Assembly (NCBI RefSeq): GCF_020567425.1
Contig: NZ_JAJCVJ010000002.1
Span: 599,068 to 663,067, forward strand
DNA length: 64,000 nt
Source: Salinirubrum litoreum
GTDB taxonomy: Archaea; Halobacteriota; Halobacteria; Halobacteriales; Haloferacaceae
Reading direction: 5' to 3'
The position numbers and the translations under genes were made by a program. The notes under the pieces were generated by a model, which had not been told where the DNA came from, made no database searches, and saw nothing but the letters and a program-made list of their open reading frames with translations. Position 1 is the first letter of the stretch. Every line of letters begins with the position of its first letter. Positions 1 to 9,470 of this stretch are shown here, piece after piece.

Positions 1-1397
1 TGCTGCACGTGCTGAACCGGAACGTCGCCATCTACAACAAGTCGTCAGGGAAGCGCCAGCGACTGTTCCCACTCGAACGCCTCTGGAAGCCGGTCATCCC
101 GGAGCCACCGGGCGGGTTCGTGGACGGGACGCCGTTCGTCTTCGACCCGCGTGCTCGCTACGACCGCGGATCGGATCGGTACGTCCTCTGTGCGACCCAG
201 TTCCAAGAGGGACTCACCGAGGACGGCGAGCGCATCACCCGGGAGGACCTGGAAGAGGCGGTCGGTCCCGAATCCGAGACGGAGGGTGACGACGCGGACG
301 AGGAAGCGAGTACCGCGGTCGCTCGGCCGCCGAAAGGGTGGTTCGTCGTCGCCGTCTCCGCCACCAGCAATCCGAACGGGAAGTGGTACGTCTACCGCGT
401 CCCGCCGGAGGACGCCGACGGCCCGGACAACGAGGGGCTGGTGGACTACCCGACGCTCGGCTTCGACCGGGACGCGGTCTACATGACCCAGAACTTCTTC
501 GGCGACGTGTTCGACGTGACGATGGTCGCACTCGACAAGGCGGCGATGTACGCCGGCGAGACCGTCACCGGCTACCACTTCGACGGGATGCTCGATCCGG
601 ACGCGGACGGCCTGACCTTCACCGTCCAGCCGGCACAGCAACCCTACTCGGGCGGGAGCGACGGGACCTACTACATGGTGAACAGCGACTTCCCGGTCCC
701 GTTCCCCGGTCCGACCGGGACGCTCACGCTGTGGGAACTGGAGAACCCACTCGACAGTCCTACGCTGGAGTGTTTCACACTCGACGTGGATCCGTACGTC
801 TACCCGAACGCGGCACAGCAACCCGGCAACACGGGGTCGGTCGTCGACACGCTCGGGACGCGCGTGATGAACGCGGACTACGACGACGGCTCGCTGTGGA
901 CCGCCCACTCGACTGCGATTCCGGCGAGCGGCGGGGGGTCGGTCGCGGCGATCCGGTGGTACGAGATCGACGTCGCCTCGCGCTCGGTCGTCCAGTCGGG
1001 CACCTACGGCACGCCGGAGCGCTCGACGTTCATGCCGACCATCGGCGCGGACGACGGGACCGCGATGATCGTCCACAACGTCAGCGGCCCGGACACCTTC
1101 CCCCGGATGGACGTGGCCGGCCGAACCGCCGACCACACCGCTGGCGAACTCGAAGACTCCGTGGTCGTCGAGGAAGGGAAGTCACCGTACACCGCCCTGC
1201 CGAACGACCAGTTCGGGCCGGTCGAGCGCTGGGGCGACTACAACGGCGTCTCGGTCGATCCGTCCTCGGGGCGGTTCTGGACCGTGAGCCAGTACAGCCC
1301 GGACATCGACATCCCGGAGAGTGACCCCGAGCGTGACCCGTACTTCACCCGGATCGCCGAGGTGTCGTTCGAGGACGGACCCGGGCGCGGGAACTGA
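1..1397 (+). CDS. Beta-propeller-like hypothetical protein, 5' end missing
   Basis: The reading frame is open to the left edge, so the gene very likely starts outside the window; a GTG at 9 is only the first in-window start codon. About 463 residues are visible. The sequence is acidic and rich in short beta-strand-like segments with aromatic residues and glycine, ending in a motif (RWGDYNGVSVDPSSGRFW) of a kind seen in secreted sialidase-like or propeller proteins. I see no transmembrane segment in this part and cannot assign a substrate. It lies 87 bases before the next gene, another probable propeller protein on the same strand, so the two may be exported together. The function is inferred only from sequence texture. 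Confidence 0.6.
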   Translation, partial: LHVLNRNVAIYNKSSGKRQRLFPLERLWKPVIPEPPGGFVDGTPFVFDPRARYDRGSDRYVLCATQFQEGLTEDGERITREDLEEAVGPESETEGDDADEEASTAVARPPKGWFVVAVSATSNPNGKWYVYRVPPEDADGPDNEGLVDYPTLGFDRDAVYMTQNFFGDVFDVTMVALDKAAMYAGETVTGYHFDGMLDPDADGLTFTVQPAQQPYSGGSDGTYYMVNSDFPVPFPGPTGTLTLWELENPLDSPTLECFTLDVDPYVYPNAAQQPGNTGSVVDTLGTRVMNADYDDGSLWTAHSTAIPASGGGSVAAIRWYEIDVASRSVVQSGTYGTPERSTFMPTIGADDGTAMIVHNVSGPDTFPRMDVAGRTADHTAGELEDSVVVEEGKSPYTALPNDQFGPVERWGDYNGVSVDPSSGRFWTVSQYSPDIDIPESDPERDPYFTRIAEVSFEDGPGRGN

Positions 1398-1484
1398 GTC
1401 GGCGACGGGAGCCGAACGGCCGACTCTCACGGGTTTTCCGAACGCTTAAGCGGGCGTCCCCGGACCACACAGACGATTCACGCG

Positions 1485-2726
1485 ATGCGTCTCGATGCCT
1501 CTCTCGGGAAGCGGTTGGTCGTCGTCGGGATCGTCCTGCTCGTCGGGACGTTCGTCGTCAGCGCGGCACTCGCACCGGACCGAGCGACCGTCGGTGCCGA
1601 CAGCGGCGAACAGACCCTCGTCGGCATCCACGGCGGCGGGCCGGGCCTCCACGAGGACGGCGCGGTCGAACTCGTCCAGAACGGGAGCGTCGTCTGGGAG
1701 ACCGGCGACACGGACAGCTACTTCGACGTGACCCGACTCGACAACGGGAGCGTCCTCGCGGGCTTCATGCACTCCGGCTACGACGAGTGTGGCCCCTACG
1801 AGGCACCCTGCACGCGAACCGGCTTCCGGGTGATCGACCCGAACGACGGTGACCCGCAGATCGTCGGCGAGTACAGCTTCCCGGTCCGGACCGAGACGAA
1901 CAGCGAGGTCCACGACGTGGAGCGTCTGCCGGGCGGTGGCTACCTCTTCACCGACATGGAGTACGAGCGCATCGCCATCGTGGAGCAGGGTGAGATCGTC
2001 TGGCAGTGGAACGCGAGTTCCTTCTACGAGGCCCCGCCGGACCCGACTCGCACCGACTGGCTCCACATCAACGACGTGGACCGCATCGGCGAGGATCGGT
2101 ATCTCGTCTCGGTCCGCAACGCGAACCAACTCGTGATCGTCGAACGCGGCGAGGGCGTCGTCGACGTGATCAACGAGGACCCCGACCCGAGCGACGGCCG
2201 CGTCGGCGACCCCGACCTGATGGACCACCAGCACAACCCGCAGTGGCTCGGCGAGGGAGCGGTGCTCGTCGCCGACTCCGAGAACAACCGGATCGTCGAA
2301 CTCCACGAACAGGCCGACGGCTCGTGGGAGATCGTCTGGTCGGTCTCCTCGGCGGACGGCTACGACTTCCGGTGGCCCCGTGACGCCGACCGCCTGCCCA
2401 ACGGGAACACGCTCATCACCGACTCGGCCGGCCAGCGCGTCGTCGAGGTGAACGAGTCGGGCGCGATGGTCTGGAGTTACGTGACGCCGGGTGTCTTCCC
2501 CTACGAGGCCGAACGCCTGCCGGCTGGCGAGACGGTCGGTGCGCCCACCTACGGCGGCGACCCGATGGTCGAGGCGACCGGCGGCGTCCCCCTGCTGACC
2601 CCCGCAGTGAACCTCCTCCGGAACGCCATGCCGCTCCCCTACTGGATCGCCGAGACACAACTGTTCACGACGCTCCTCTCGCTCGGTCTCGTCGGGGTCG
2701 GCGCGGTGCTGGCGCGGCGGGACTGA
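1485..2726 (+). CDS. Arylsulfotransferase (ASST)-family membrane-anchored protein
   Basis: This 413-residue protein has an N-terminal hydrophobic segment at about residues 9-30 and a C-terminal one at about 388-408 followed by ARRD, so a large extracellular domain lies between two membrane segments. The repeated blades (VHDVERLPGGGYLFTD, WLHINDVDRIGEDRYLVSVR, RWPRDADRLPNGNTLITDS) match the six-bladed propeller of the arylsulfotransferase family, which in bacteria moves sulfate between phenolic compounds. Haloarchaeal members have no proven substrate, so the enzymatic role is inference. A CTTAAG motif at 1445-1450 lies about 37 bases before the ATG and is a possible TATA element. Confidence 0.8.
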   Translation: MRLDASLGKRLVVVGIVLLVGTFVVSAALAPDRATVGADSGEQTLVGIHGGGPGLHEDGAVELVQNGSVVWETGDTDSYFDVTRLDNGSVLAGFMHSGYDECGPYEAPCTRTGFRVIDPNDGDPQIVGEYSFPVRTETNSEVHDVERLPGGGYLFTDMEYERIAIVEQGEIVWQWNASSFYEAPPDPTRTDWLHINDVDRIGEDRYLVSVRNANQLVIVERGEGVVDVINEDPDPSDGRVGDPDLMDHQHNPQWLGEGAVLVADSENNRIVELHEQADGSWEIVWSVSSADGYDFRWPRDADRLPNGNTLITDSAGQRVVEVNESGAMVWSYVTPGVFPYEAERLPAGETVGAPTYGGDPMVEATGGVPLLTPAVNLLRNAMPLPYWIAETQLFTTLLSLGLVGVGAVLARRD

Positions 2727-2798
2727 TCAAGTTTCGACGTCTCGACACGATTCGTCGAGAGCCGTCGTGTTTTTGTCGGTCGTGCTGTACCGACGAGT

Positions 2799-3347
2799 AT
2801 GACCGACGACTCGTTGGCGTGGGAGACCACCGACTCGAAAATCGACTACACCTGCCCCGGCTTCGACGTGCGCCGGGACGACGTGCGCCTGCCCGACGGC
2901 ACCGAGACCGACTTCCACTACGTGGACGAACCGCCGGCTGTCGTCGTCCTCCCCTTTACGACCGACGGCGAGGTCGTCGTCATCGAGGAGTGGCGACAGG
3001 CGGTCGGGCGCGCCAACCGGGGCCTGCCGGCCGGGACGGTCGAACCGGACGACGACGACCTCGCGGTGGCGGCCCGCCGGGAACTGACCGAGGAGACCGG
3101 CTACGAGGCCGGGTCGGTCGAACATCTGACGACCTCCGAACCGCTCAACGGTCTCGCCAACTCGGTGCACCACGTCTTCGTCGCCACCGACTGCGTGGAC
3201 GTCGACGGCCAAGACCTCGACTTCAACGAGTCGATCCGCGTGGAGACGACCGACTACGACTCCCTGCTGTCGGCGGTGGTCGACGACGAGATCAGCGACG
3301 GCCGGACGAAACTGGCGCTGACGACCTACGAACTGACGATGCGGTAG
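2799..3347 (+). CDS. NUDIX hydrolase, ADP-ribose pyrophosphatase-like
   Basis: This 182-residue cytoplasmic protein carries a NUDIX box around residues 75-98: GTVEPDDDD, then the REL and EETGY elements, with the REXXEE metal-binding core present. The layout of an N-terminal beta domain, the box, and a C-terminal strand region (VFVATDCVDV) matches ADP-ribose pyrophosphatases, which hydrolyse ADP-ribose or related nucleoside diphosphates. The exact substrate cannot be read from sequence. A TGTTTTT stretch at 2769-2775 is centred 27 bases before the ATG, the spacing of a leaderless haloarchaeal promoter, which supports this start. Confidence 0.88.
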   Translation: MTDDSLAWETTDSKIDYTCPGFDVRRDDVRLPDGTETDFHYVDEPPAVVVLPFTTDGEVVVIEEWRQAVGRANRGLPAGTVEPDDDDLAVAARRELTEETGYEAGSVEHLTTSEPLNGLANSVHHVFVATDCVDVDGQDLDFNESIRVETTDYDSLLSAVVDDEISDGRTKLALTTYELTMR

Positions 3348-3611
3348 GCGGTCTGCCTCGCTCCCGCTTCGCCGGCCCCCTCCGTCGGCGTCGGCGTGTC
3401 GGGTCGCCTCCGTCGGTTCGCCGACGCTCGGTCGCCGGCACGCGACGCTCTGTGGGTCGCTCGTCGCTCGCCGGGGCGACACCCCGGTGTTCCTGGAACG
3501 CTCGCACCCCGGATGCCACCACCTCCACGCCCCCGGATCGCTCGTCGGGCGCGGCGTGGCCGACGAGCGATAGTGAGAACCGTTTTGCCGATCCCGCCCT
3601 GTACTCGGGAT

Positions 3612-4418
3612 ATGTCGCAGTCGTCGCCCCTCCAGATGCTCGTCGCGTTGGTCTCCGCGCTGGTCGTCGCCGGCATCGGTCTCGCCGGCGGGACACTCCT
3701 CACGCTCGCCGTGATTCTCGGTCTCCAAGCGACGGTCGGCGCACCCGGCGTCATCGTCCTGCTCGTCGTCTCGCTCGTCCTCACACAGGGCGTCGCCTTC
3801 GGCGGGACCGCCCTCGCGTTCGTGGCCGTCCGTCGGAGCGTCGTCGACTTCCTCCGGAACGAACTCGATCTCGGTGTGCGGACACCGACGCTCTCGCTCC
3901 CGGCGTCGGTGCCGACCCTGCGCGACGGTGCCATCGTCCTCGGCGGGTGGCTCCTCGCGTTCGGGCTGATCTTCGTCGCCGGCCTCGTCGTGCAGGCGAT
4001 CGGCGTCGAACCCGGCCAGAACCAGGTCGCCGAGATCGGCTTCGAGAACCCCGAGGCCCTCCTGCTGCTGATCCCGGCGTCGTTCCTCCTGATCGGCCCC
4101 GGCGAGGAACTCCTCTTTCGCGGTGTCGTGCAGGGCCGCATCCGCGAGGCGTTCGGTCCGGTGCCGGGCATCGCGCTGGCGAGTGCCATCTTCGCCGCGA
4201 TCCACTACTTCGCGCTGACCGGCGGCACCGGCGGCCGACTCGTCACCATCGCCATCCTCTTCCTGCCGAGCGTGGTGTTCGGCGTCGCGTACGAACTCTC
4301 GGAGAACCTGGTCGTCCCGTCGCTGATCCACGGGGCGTACAACGCGACGCTGTTCACCCTCCTGTACGTCGTCATCAAACTCACCGAACTGACGGGCGGG
4401 CAGTTGCCGACGAACTGA
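3612..4418 (+). CDS. CPBP family intramembrane glutamic protease
   Basis: The protein is 268 residues from the ATG at 3612. The frame is open further upstream to a GTG at 3396, but that extension is arginine- and proline-rich and unlike the family; also GTTTTG at 3582-3587 sits 27 bases before this ATG. There are about seven hydrophobic segments. The CPBP motifs are all visible: GEELLFRG (EExxxR), AAIHYFAL and HGAYNATL. Family members are membrane proteases related to Rce1, cutting CAAX-type or other membrane substrates; some haloarchaeal members may handle membrane or exported proteins. No partner gene is adjacent, so the substrate is unknown. Confidence 0.88.
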   Translation: MSQSSPLQMLVALVSALVVAGIGLAGGTLLTLAVILGLQATVGAPGVIVLLVVSLVLTQGVAFGGTALAFVAVRRSVVDFLRNELDLGVRTPTLSLPASVPTLRDGAIVLGGWLLAFGLIFVAGLVVQAIGVEPGQNQVAEIGFENPEALLLLIPASFLLIGPGEELLFRGVVQGRIREAFGPVPGIALASAIFAAIHYFALTGGTGGRLVTIAILFLPSVVFGVAYELSENLVVPSLIHGAYNATLFTLLYVVIKLTELTGGQLPTN

Positions 4419-4543
4419 GCGTGACGTCGGCGGCGGGTCGCCGACGACCCGCGCGACGCCGTCGCTGACGAGTGGAGAGACGGACGAGGACGGTCGGGCA
4501 TCGCTGAGCGGGCGGTACGCGAAGAAACCGATTCGGTCGCGGG

Positions 4544-5146
4544 CTACAGTTCCTCGACGCTGCCGCCGTCGGGACGCTCGCGGAACACCTGGCCCTCGAA
4601 CAGCGTGATCATGGTGTCGTCGTCCTGCCACGCCAGCGGCGAGATCTTCGCCTTCCGGCAGGCACGCGAGAGGAACTCCTCCTTGCTCCAGCCGTTCTCG
4701 ACCGGGAGCGTCGGGTAGAGCCACGAGTGGTTGCTGCCGGCGTCGACGGCGACGCCGTGGGTGCCGAGTTCGAGGTCCTCGACGGGGTCGTCGGTCAACA
4801 GGGTGTTACAGACGACACAGACCGAGATCTTGAGGTTCGGCAGCTCCGCCGGGTCGACCTCCGACCCGCAGGAGTCGCCCGACGCGGCCTTGATCGCCGC
4901 GTCGACGATGGCGTGACCGAGTTGGTCGTTGCCACGGTACGCGCCGGCACAGCCACGCAGACGGCCGCGACCACGGGTGGACTGGATGCGGACGAACGCC
5001 CCGGTGCGAGCGTAGAAGGCGTCACGCATGCTCCCGGGTTGTTCCCGTTGTCCGTGCAAAACGTACGATTCGACCGATTCCCGCGCTAGTTCGACCGCCC
5101 GAGCCCCGTCCTCGTAGGAGAGGCGTACGGTCTGCGCCTCGGACAT
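4544..5146 (-). CDS. AMMECR1 / TIGR00296 family protein
   Basis: This 200-residue cytoplasmic protein contains the strongly conserved LRGCAG motif at about residue 62, then SGDSCGSEVDPAELPNLKISVCVV and the C-terminal ENGWSKEEFLSRACRKA stretch typical of the AMMECR1 fold. Length and motif order agree with archaeal members. The biochemical function of the family is not established; in archaea it is often found with AmmeMemoRadiSam genes, but no partner is next to it here. The upstream 197 bases are less GC-rich than the surroundings and probably hold its promoter. Confidence 0.88.
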   Translation of the reverse strand: MSEAQTVRLSYEDGARAVELARESVESYVLHGQREQPGSMRDAFYARTGAFVRIQSTRGRGRLRGCAGAYRGNDQLGHAIVDAAIKAASGDSCGSEVDPAELPNLKISVCVVCNTLLTDDPVEDLELGTHGVAVDAGSNHSWLYPTLPVENGWSKEEFLSRACRKAKISPLAWQDDDTMITLFEGQVFRERPDGGSVEEL

Positions 5147-5343
5147 ACCTGATTAATGAGTGCCAGCCGACTTGAACGCTTCCCTTCACACAGTGAGTTT
5201 TTCGTCCACAACTATACCTCAGAATTAGTGCATCCATCGGCGAATTATGCCGGCGCGTGCCGAACGGCGGCTGCTCCGGAGGATCGTCCCGTCGGGAGAC
5301 CTATCGGTACGTCGACACCACTCGAACGGTGGGCGGCTGGCGA
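5147..5343. other. Intergenic gap between an AMMECR1 gene and an M20 peptidase gene
   Basis: The right part (about 5260-5343) is GC-rich trailer of the peptidase operon. The left part (5150-5250) is unusually AT-rich for this window, with GAGTTTTTCGTCC and AATTATGCC stretches, and probably contains the promoter of the minus-strand AMMECR1 gene. No gene was recognised. Confidence 0.4.
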
Positions 5344-6582
5344 TCAGCAGACCAGCCGCGTCGTCCCCTCGGCGACGATGCGGGCGACCTCGACCACCTC
5401 GTCGGTGTAGACGAACTCGCCCGCGCTGTGGATGTTCTCGCCGTCCGGGCCGACGATGAGCGTCGGCAGGTCTGCTCTGTCCGGGTCGCCGAAGTAGTTG
5501 AAGTCGCCGACACTGGAGAAGTACGCGACCGCCGGATCGACCCCGGCGACCGACCTCGTCGCGTCCTCGAAGGCACCGACGAGCGGGTGGTCCCGGTCGG
5601 TGACGTACGGGCCGTACTTGATGCCCGGATCGGGCGACTCCCGGAAGTCGATCTCCACGTCGCTGTCCAGGTCGAGGTCGGCGATAGCGGTCTCGGCCTG
5701 TTCGCGCACCGTCGCCTCGTCCTCGCCGGGGACGACGTGCCGGTCGGCCATCACGCGGGCCGACTCCGGCACCGAGAGCGTCTGGCTCCCGCCCTCGATC
5801 AGGAGTGGACAGACCGAGCCGTCGCCCAGCAGCGGGTGGGAGTCGACCGGCAGTTCGTCGAGTGCTTCGGCGACTCTGCCGGCGTCGACGACCGCGTTCG
5901 TGCCTTTCTCGGGTTGTGAGCCGTGGGCCGCCAGTCCGGTCACGGTCACGTCGTAGAGGAACCGGCCGCGCGCGCCGAGGATCAGCGCGGGGTTCTCGAC
6001 CTCGGACTGCGAGAGGATCGGTCCCGGTTCGGTGACGACCGCCACGTCCACCTCGTCCAGTAGCCCGTCCCGGATGAGTCGGTCCGAGCCGAGGCCGTAC
6101 GGTCCCTCCTCGTCGACGACCGCCGTGAGGAGGACGTCGCCGCGTGGCTCCACGTCCGACTCGGCGAGGGCGGCGAAGGCGGCCATGATGCCGGCGACGC
6201 CGCCCTTCATGTCGCAGGCACCCTGTCCGTACAGTTTGCCGTCCTCGATGCGACCCGAGCAGGGGTCCTCCTCCCACGCCTCGACGAGTTTCACCGTGTC
6301 GATGTGGCCGTTCAGCAGGACGGTCGGCGCGTCGGGGTCGGTGCCCTCGATGCGGGCGATCACGTTGTCGCCCTCGTACTCGGTGATGTCCGGTTCCGAG
6401 ACGTGGTGGTACTCCGGGTCGAGGCCGCGTTCGTCCAGCCACTCGTAGACGAACTCGGCACAGTCGTGTTCCTCGAAGTACGGACTCGGGATCTGGACCA
6501 TCTCCTGCAGGAGGTCGATGGTCTCCTCGGAGTCGATGGCGTCGGCGACAGCCTGTGCTGTTTCACTGGCGGAGTCAGTCAT
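5344..6582 (-). CDS. M20 family metallopeptidase (ArgE/DapE-like)
   Basis: This 412-residue cytoplasmic enzyme has the M20 metal-site motifs in order: NGHIDTV (His and Asp ligands), GQGACDMKGG (bridging Asp), DEEGPYGLGSD (catalytic Glu and Glu ligand) and a late IHSAGEFV His. A central lid/dimerisation domain (GARGRFLYDVTVTGLAAHGSQPEKG) follows. Members remove acyl groups from amino acids or cleave dipeptides. Its ATG lies inside the end of the permease gene upstream (8-base overlap), so the two are co-transcribed; a pairing with an amino-acid permease suggests uptake and hydrolysis of a modified amino acid or small peptide. The true substrate is not predictable. Confidence 0.85.
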   Translation of the reverse strand: MTDSASETAQAVADAIDSEETIDLLQEMVQIPSPYFEEHDCAEFVYEWLDERGLDPEYHHVSEPDITEYEGDNVIARIEGTDPDAPTVLLNGHIDTVKLVEAWEEDPCSGRIEDGKLYGQGACDMKGGVAGIMAAFAALAESDVEPRGDVLLTAVVDEEGPYGLGSDRLIRDGLLDEVDVAVVTEPGPILSQSEVENPALILGARGRFLYDVTVTGLAAHGSQPEKGTNAVVDAGRVAEALDELPVDSHPLLGDGSVCPLLIEGGSQTLSVPESARVMADRHVVPGEDEATVREQAETAIADLDLDSDVEIDFRESPDPGIKYGPYVTDRDHPLVGAFEDATRSVAGVDPAVAYFSSVGDFNYFGDPDRADLPTLIVGPDGENIHSAGEFVYTDEVVEVARIVAEGTTRLVC

Positions 6583-8041
6583 CGCGGACCCCCGAATCGC
6601 GGACGTCGGGATCGTACTCGTCCGACGGCACGCCCGGCAGGGTGTCGAGGATGGCCGACACGTCGGTCCCGGCCTGCTGGCCGAGATACCAGTAGACGCC
6701 GAAGACGACGCCGCCGATGACCATCCAGGGGATGTAGATCGCCAGCGTCGAGAGTGCCCCGAACTGTCCGGTGAACAGCGCGCCCCAACCGGCGGCCTGC
6801 GTCAGCAGCAGTCCCGACCCGAGCACCGCGACGAGGCCGGAGCCGACGAGCAGTCCGCCGTAGTCGAAGGCGGCCTGCGACCGGAGCCCCGGCTTCCGGA
6901 AGAAGACGTACAGCAGAGTGCCCGAGACCGTGAGGTACGCGATCAGGTAGCTGAAGGTGGCGATGGCGATGGCCTGGTTCAGGCCGGTCGTCCACAGCGT
7001 CAGGCCGGTGGCGACCGCCCACAGCGTGACCAGCGAGAAGTGGGGCGTGCCGAACCGGTCGGAGACCGACGCGAACCAGCGCGGGAACACCTCGTCCCAC
7101 GCCCACGAGTAGGGCATCTTCACGCCGGCGGCCATCACCGCGTGGACGCTGGAGGCGGTCGCCAGCAGTCCGCCGAAGGCGACGACGGCGGTCGCGTTGA
7201 ACGGCAGGAACTCGGCGGCCGCCGTCGCCAGCGGGCGGGCGGAGTTCGCCAGCACGGTGTAGTCCGCGACGACGCCGTAGATGACGGCGGCGGTCCACAT
7301 GTACAGCACGATGAGAACGAGCGTCCCGCCGATCATCGCCAGCGGGAGGTTCCGCGAGGGGTTCTTCACCTCTGCGCCCATCTGGCCCGCGACCGCGATA
7401 CCGATGTAGGCGTAGAAGAGCGGGACGGCGGCGGCGACGAAGCCGTCCAGCCCGCCGGTGAAGAACGGCTGGTAGTTCGCCATGCTGACGTTCGCCGACC
7501 CCGGAATCACGAGGACGAGGATCGACAGCATCAACACGCCGAAGATGACGTTCTGGGAGATGCTGTACCCCTTCGTCCCGAGGAGGTTGACGACGAACAG
7601 CACGAACAGCAGGCCGACCGCCGCGAGCGTCTCCAGGCCGAGACCGAACACGTTCAGCGTCACGTCCGGGTAGAACACCCGGAGGTACGACCCGAAGCCG
7701 ATGGCGAGGACGGCGTCGGCGGCCATGTACCCCAGCCACTTCGACCACGTCACCGCGAACCCGGGTAACCGGCTCTCGAAGGTCCGACTGATGTACGAGT
7801 ACGATCCGGCCGCGCCGGGGAAGATGGTCGCCATCCAACTGTAGTTGACGGCGATGGCCATCGCCACGATACCGGAGAGGGCGACGACGAGGATGACACT
7901 CGGCCCAGTCGTCGCGCTGGCGGTCCCGAGCGTGACGAACAGGCCCGCGCCGAGTGTCCCGGCGACGACGGTCGCCATCGCCGCCATGGGCCCCATGTCG
8001 CGTGACAAACTGTTGCTGTCTCTCGTATCTGCGCCTGACAT
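6575..8041 (-). CDS. APC-family amino acid permease
   Basis: The chosen ATG at 8041 gives 488 residues starting MSGADTRDSNSLSRDMG. The frame continues upstream to 8353, but that part is arginine/proline-rich and would overlap the neighbouring regulator's 3' end. About twelve hydrophobic segments are visible, and the first membrane segment carries the glycine-rich GTLGAGLFVTLGTAS helix break typical of amino acid-polyamine-organocation transporters. The C-terminal tail is short and acidic. The gene overlaps the downstream M20 peptidase by 8 bases, indicating an operon for import and hydrolysis. Confidence 0.87.
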   Translation of the reverse strand: MSGADTRDSNSLSRDMGPMAAMATVVAGTLGAGLFVTLGTASATTGPSVILVVALSGIVAMAIAVNYSWMATIFPGAAGSYSYISRTFESRLPGFAVTWSKWLGYMAADAVLAIGFGSYLRVFYPDVTLNVFGLGLETLAAVGLLFVLFVVNLLGTKGYSISQNVIFGVLMLSILVLVIPGSANVSMANYQPFFTGGLDGFVAAAVPLFYAYIGIAVAGQMGAEVKNPSRNLPLAMIGGTLVLIVLYMWTAAVIYGVVADYTVLANSARPLATAAAEFLPFNATAVVAFGGLLATASSVHAVMAAGVKMPYSWAWDEVFPRWFASVSDRFGTPHFSLVTLWAVATGLTLWTTGLNQAIAIATFSYLIAYLTVSGTLLYVFFRKPGLRSQAAFDYGGLLVGSGLVAVLGSGLLLTQAAGWGALFTGQFGALSTLAIYIPWMVIGGVVFGVYWYLGQQAGTDVSAILDTLPGVPSDEYDPDVRDSGVRDD

Positions 8042-8244
8042 ACCCGTCACAACGAGGGTAGCCCCGCTTAGCGAGGGTGCCTCACATGGTAGGGCCGCCG
8101 GTGAATCGACCGCGATGAGCCACCTCGGCGTGAGATTCCGAACACGAACCGCCGGTCTGCTGGACGAAGTCGCGCCGGGTCCGGTCCACGGTGGACGGTC
8201 CGGTCCGGTGCGCTCGCTGGGTCGTCCGGCGGTGGACGCTCCCG

Positions 8245-8928
8245 CTAGACGCCCAGCACCTTCGCCTCGGCCTTCCGGAGGTGTTCGAGGAACGTCGGCT
8301 TCGAGACTCCGACCTCCTCGGCGAGGTCGGCCGCCGACACCTCGCGGGGCCACGAGTAGTAGTTCCGCTTGCGCGCGAGTTCGAACACCTCGCGCTGGCG
8401 TTCGGAGAGGTCGTCCGTCGGCAGGACGCCCGCGCCGCCGACGGGGGTCGTGACCACTTCGACTCGCACCTCGGCGTCCATCTCCTCGCGCACCGCGTCG
8501 AGTCGTTCCTGCACCGTCTCGCGGCCCTCGCGGACGAGAACGGTCCAGTACTCCCGACCGGCGACCATCCGGACCGGTTCGTCGGGGATGAACCCCCGCG
8601 AGACGAGGGCGTCGTTGATCGACTTGTCGAGGTCGTACTCGACCAGCAGACTCCGGGTGGCCTCGCCGGGCACCGCGCCGCCGTCGGTGGCGGCCTCCTC
8701 GGCCTCCCAGACCGAGTGGGTGTGCGGCGAGTCGTCGATGGCGGTCAGGAGGTCCTCGAGGCCCTCAACCGTGTCGGCGTAGGCGGTGAACCGCCCGGTC
8801 GCCCGGCCCTCGACGGCGTGGACGCCGTGGCCCAGCAACCCCCCGTCGGTCGCGTCTGTGACCTCCAGCGTCCAACAGTCGGGGTGCCAGATGTCGAGTG
8901 TCAACCGCAGTCCCCCCTCGATTGCCAT
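8245..8928 (-). CDS. HTH-10 (Bat-type) family transcriptional regulator
   Basis: The N-terminal part is a ligand-binding-like domain of about 150 residues. The C-terminal part (LSERQREVFELARKRNYYSWPREVSAADLAEEVGVSKPTFLEHLRKAEAKVL) is the HTH-10 DNA-binding domain found in bacterio-opsin-activator-like haloarchaeal regulators. The frame allows an ATG at 8943, but the ATG at 8928 (MAIEGG) is preferred because GTTTTTAC at 8952-8959 on this strand is centred 27 bases upstream, a leaderless-promoter distance. It lies next to the permease/peptidase pair and could regulate it; this is inference from position only. Confidence 0.87.
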   Translation of the reverse strand: MAIEGGLRLTLDIWHPDCWTLEVTDATDGGLLGHGVHAVEGRATGRFTAYADTVEGLEDLLTAIDDSPHTHSVWEAEEAATDGGAVPGEATRSLLVEYDLDKSINDALVSRGFIPDEPVRMVAGREYWTVLVREGRETVQERLDAVREEMDAEVRVEVVTTPVGGAGVLPTDDLSERQREVFELARKRNYYSWPREVSAADLAEEVGVSKPTFLEHLRKAEAKVLGV

Positions 8929-8951
8929 GTGGTAGCGTCTCACGTGGAGCG

Positions 8952-8959
8952 GTAAAAAC
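8952..8959 (-). promoter_or_regulatory. TATA-like element for the HTH-10 regulator
   Basis: GTTTTTAC on the minus strand, centred 27 bases before the ATG at 8928. This is the spacing of archaeal TATA boxes on leaderless transcripts and it decides the start chosen for the gene. Confidence 0.5.
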
Positions 8960-9059
8960 GTATCTGCAGTCGGTCGCTCGATGGCTCGGGCGTCTGTGGC
9001 GGCGGTGTGGTCGCATCGACAGCCGGTGCCGTGGTCGCATCGAACGGTTTATTCGCGCG

Positions 9060-9470
9060 AGCGGAGTACGCTCGGGTGGCAGAGAGAGCCCGGCCCCCGT
9101 GCGAGAGCATGAGGAAAGTCCCCCCACCGTCCGGACAGGTGACCGGGCGCAAGCCCGGAGTCGGAGACGGCTGGCTCTGGAACAGAAACGAGACCGCTCG
9201 CCCCGACCGATGAGGTGCGCTGGCCGCCCACGGGTGGTCGGCGACACGCTTCGGCGTGTGCGAACCGACGCGCAAGCGAAGGGAGACCCCACCGAGGGTG
9301 GACGGGCGAGAACGGATGGAACGGCGAACCCTCACCGGTGCAAGTCCGCGCCCGTGCCTGCCGAGCGTGGGTCGATTCGCGACCCCGCGAGTCTGGCACA
9401 CAGGTAGTCCGGACACGGCGTGGACGCTCAGCCGAATGCCGGGTCAAAACAGAAGGGGGCTTACTCCTCT
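9060..9470 (+). ncRNA. rnpB: RNase P RNA (archaeal type A)
   Basis: This is the RNA component of RNase P, which cuts the 5' leader from pre-tRNA. The universally conserved core is plain: GAGGAAAGTCCCCCC near 9110-9125 forms the 5' strand of helix P4, and ACAGAAGGGGGCTTAC near 9450-9465 forms its 3' strand. In between are conserved single-stranded pieces such as AGAAACGAGACC, GGATGGAACGGCGAACCC and GTAGTCCGG. The ends are approximate; GGAGTA at about 9063 can pair with TACTCC at about 9462 as helix P1. A TTTATT element at 9048-9053 is nearby but its spacing is too short to fix the 5' end. Confidence 0.93.

Noticed and set aside
3396-3611. Upstream GTG start for the CPBP protease
   Set aside because: The extra 72 residues are Arg/Pro-rich and unlike the family; a promoter-like GTTTTG lies 27 bases before the ATG at 3612.
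2727-4724. 665-codon minus-strand open frame across the NUDIX and CPBP genes
   Set aside because: Both plus-strand genes show clear family motifs, while this frame translates to a Glu/Asp/Arg-rich sequence with no motif.
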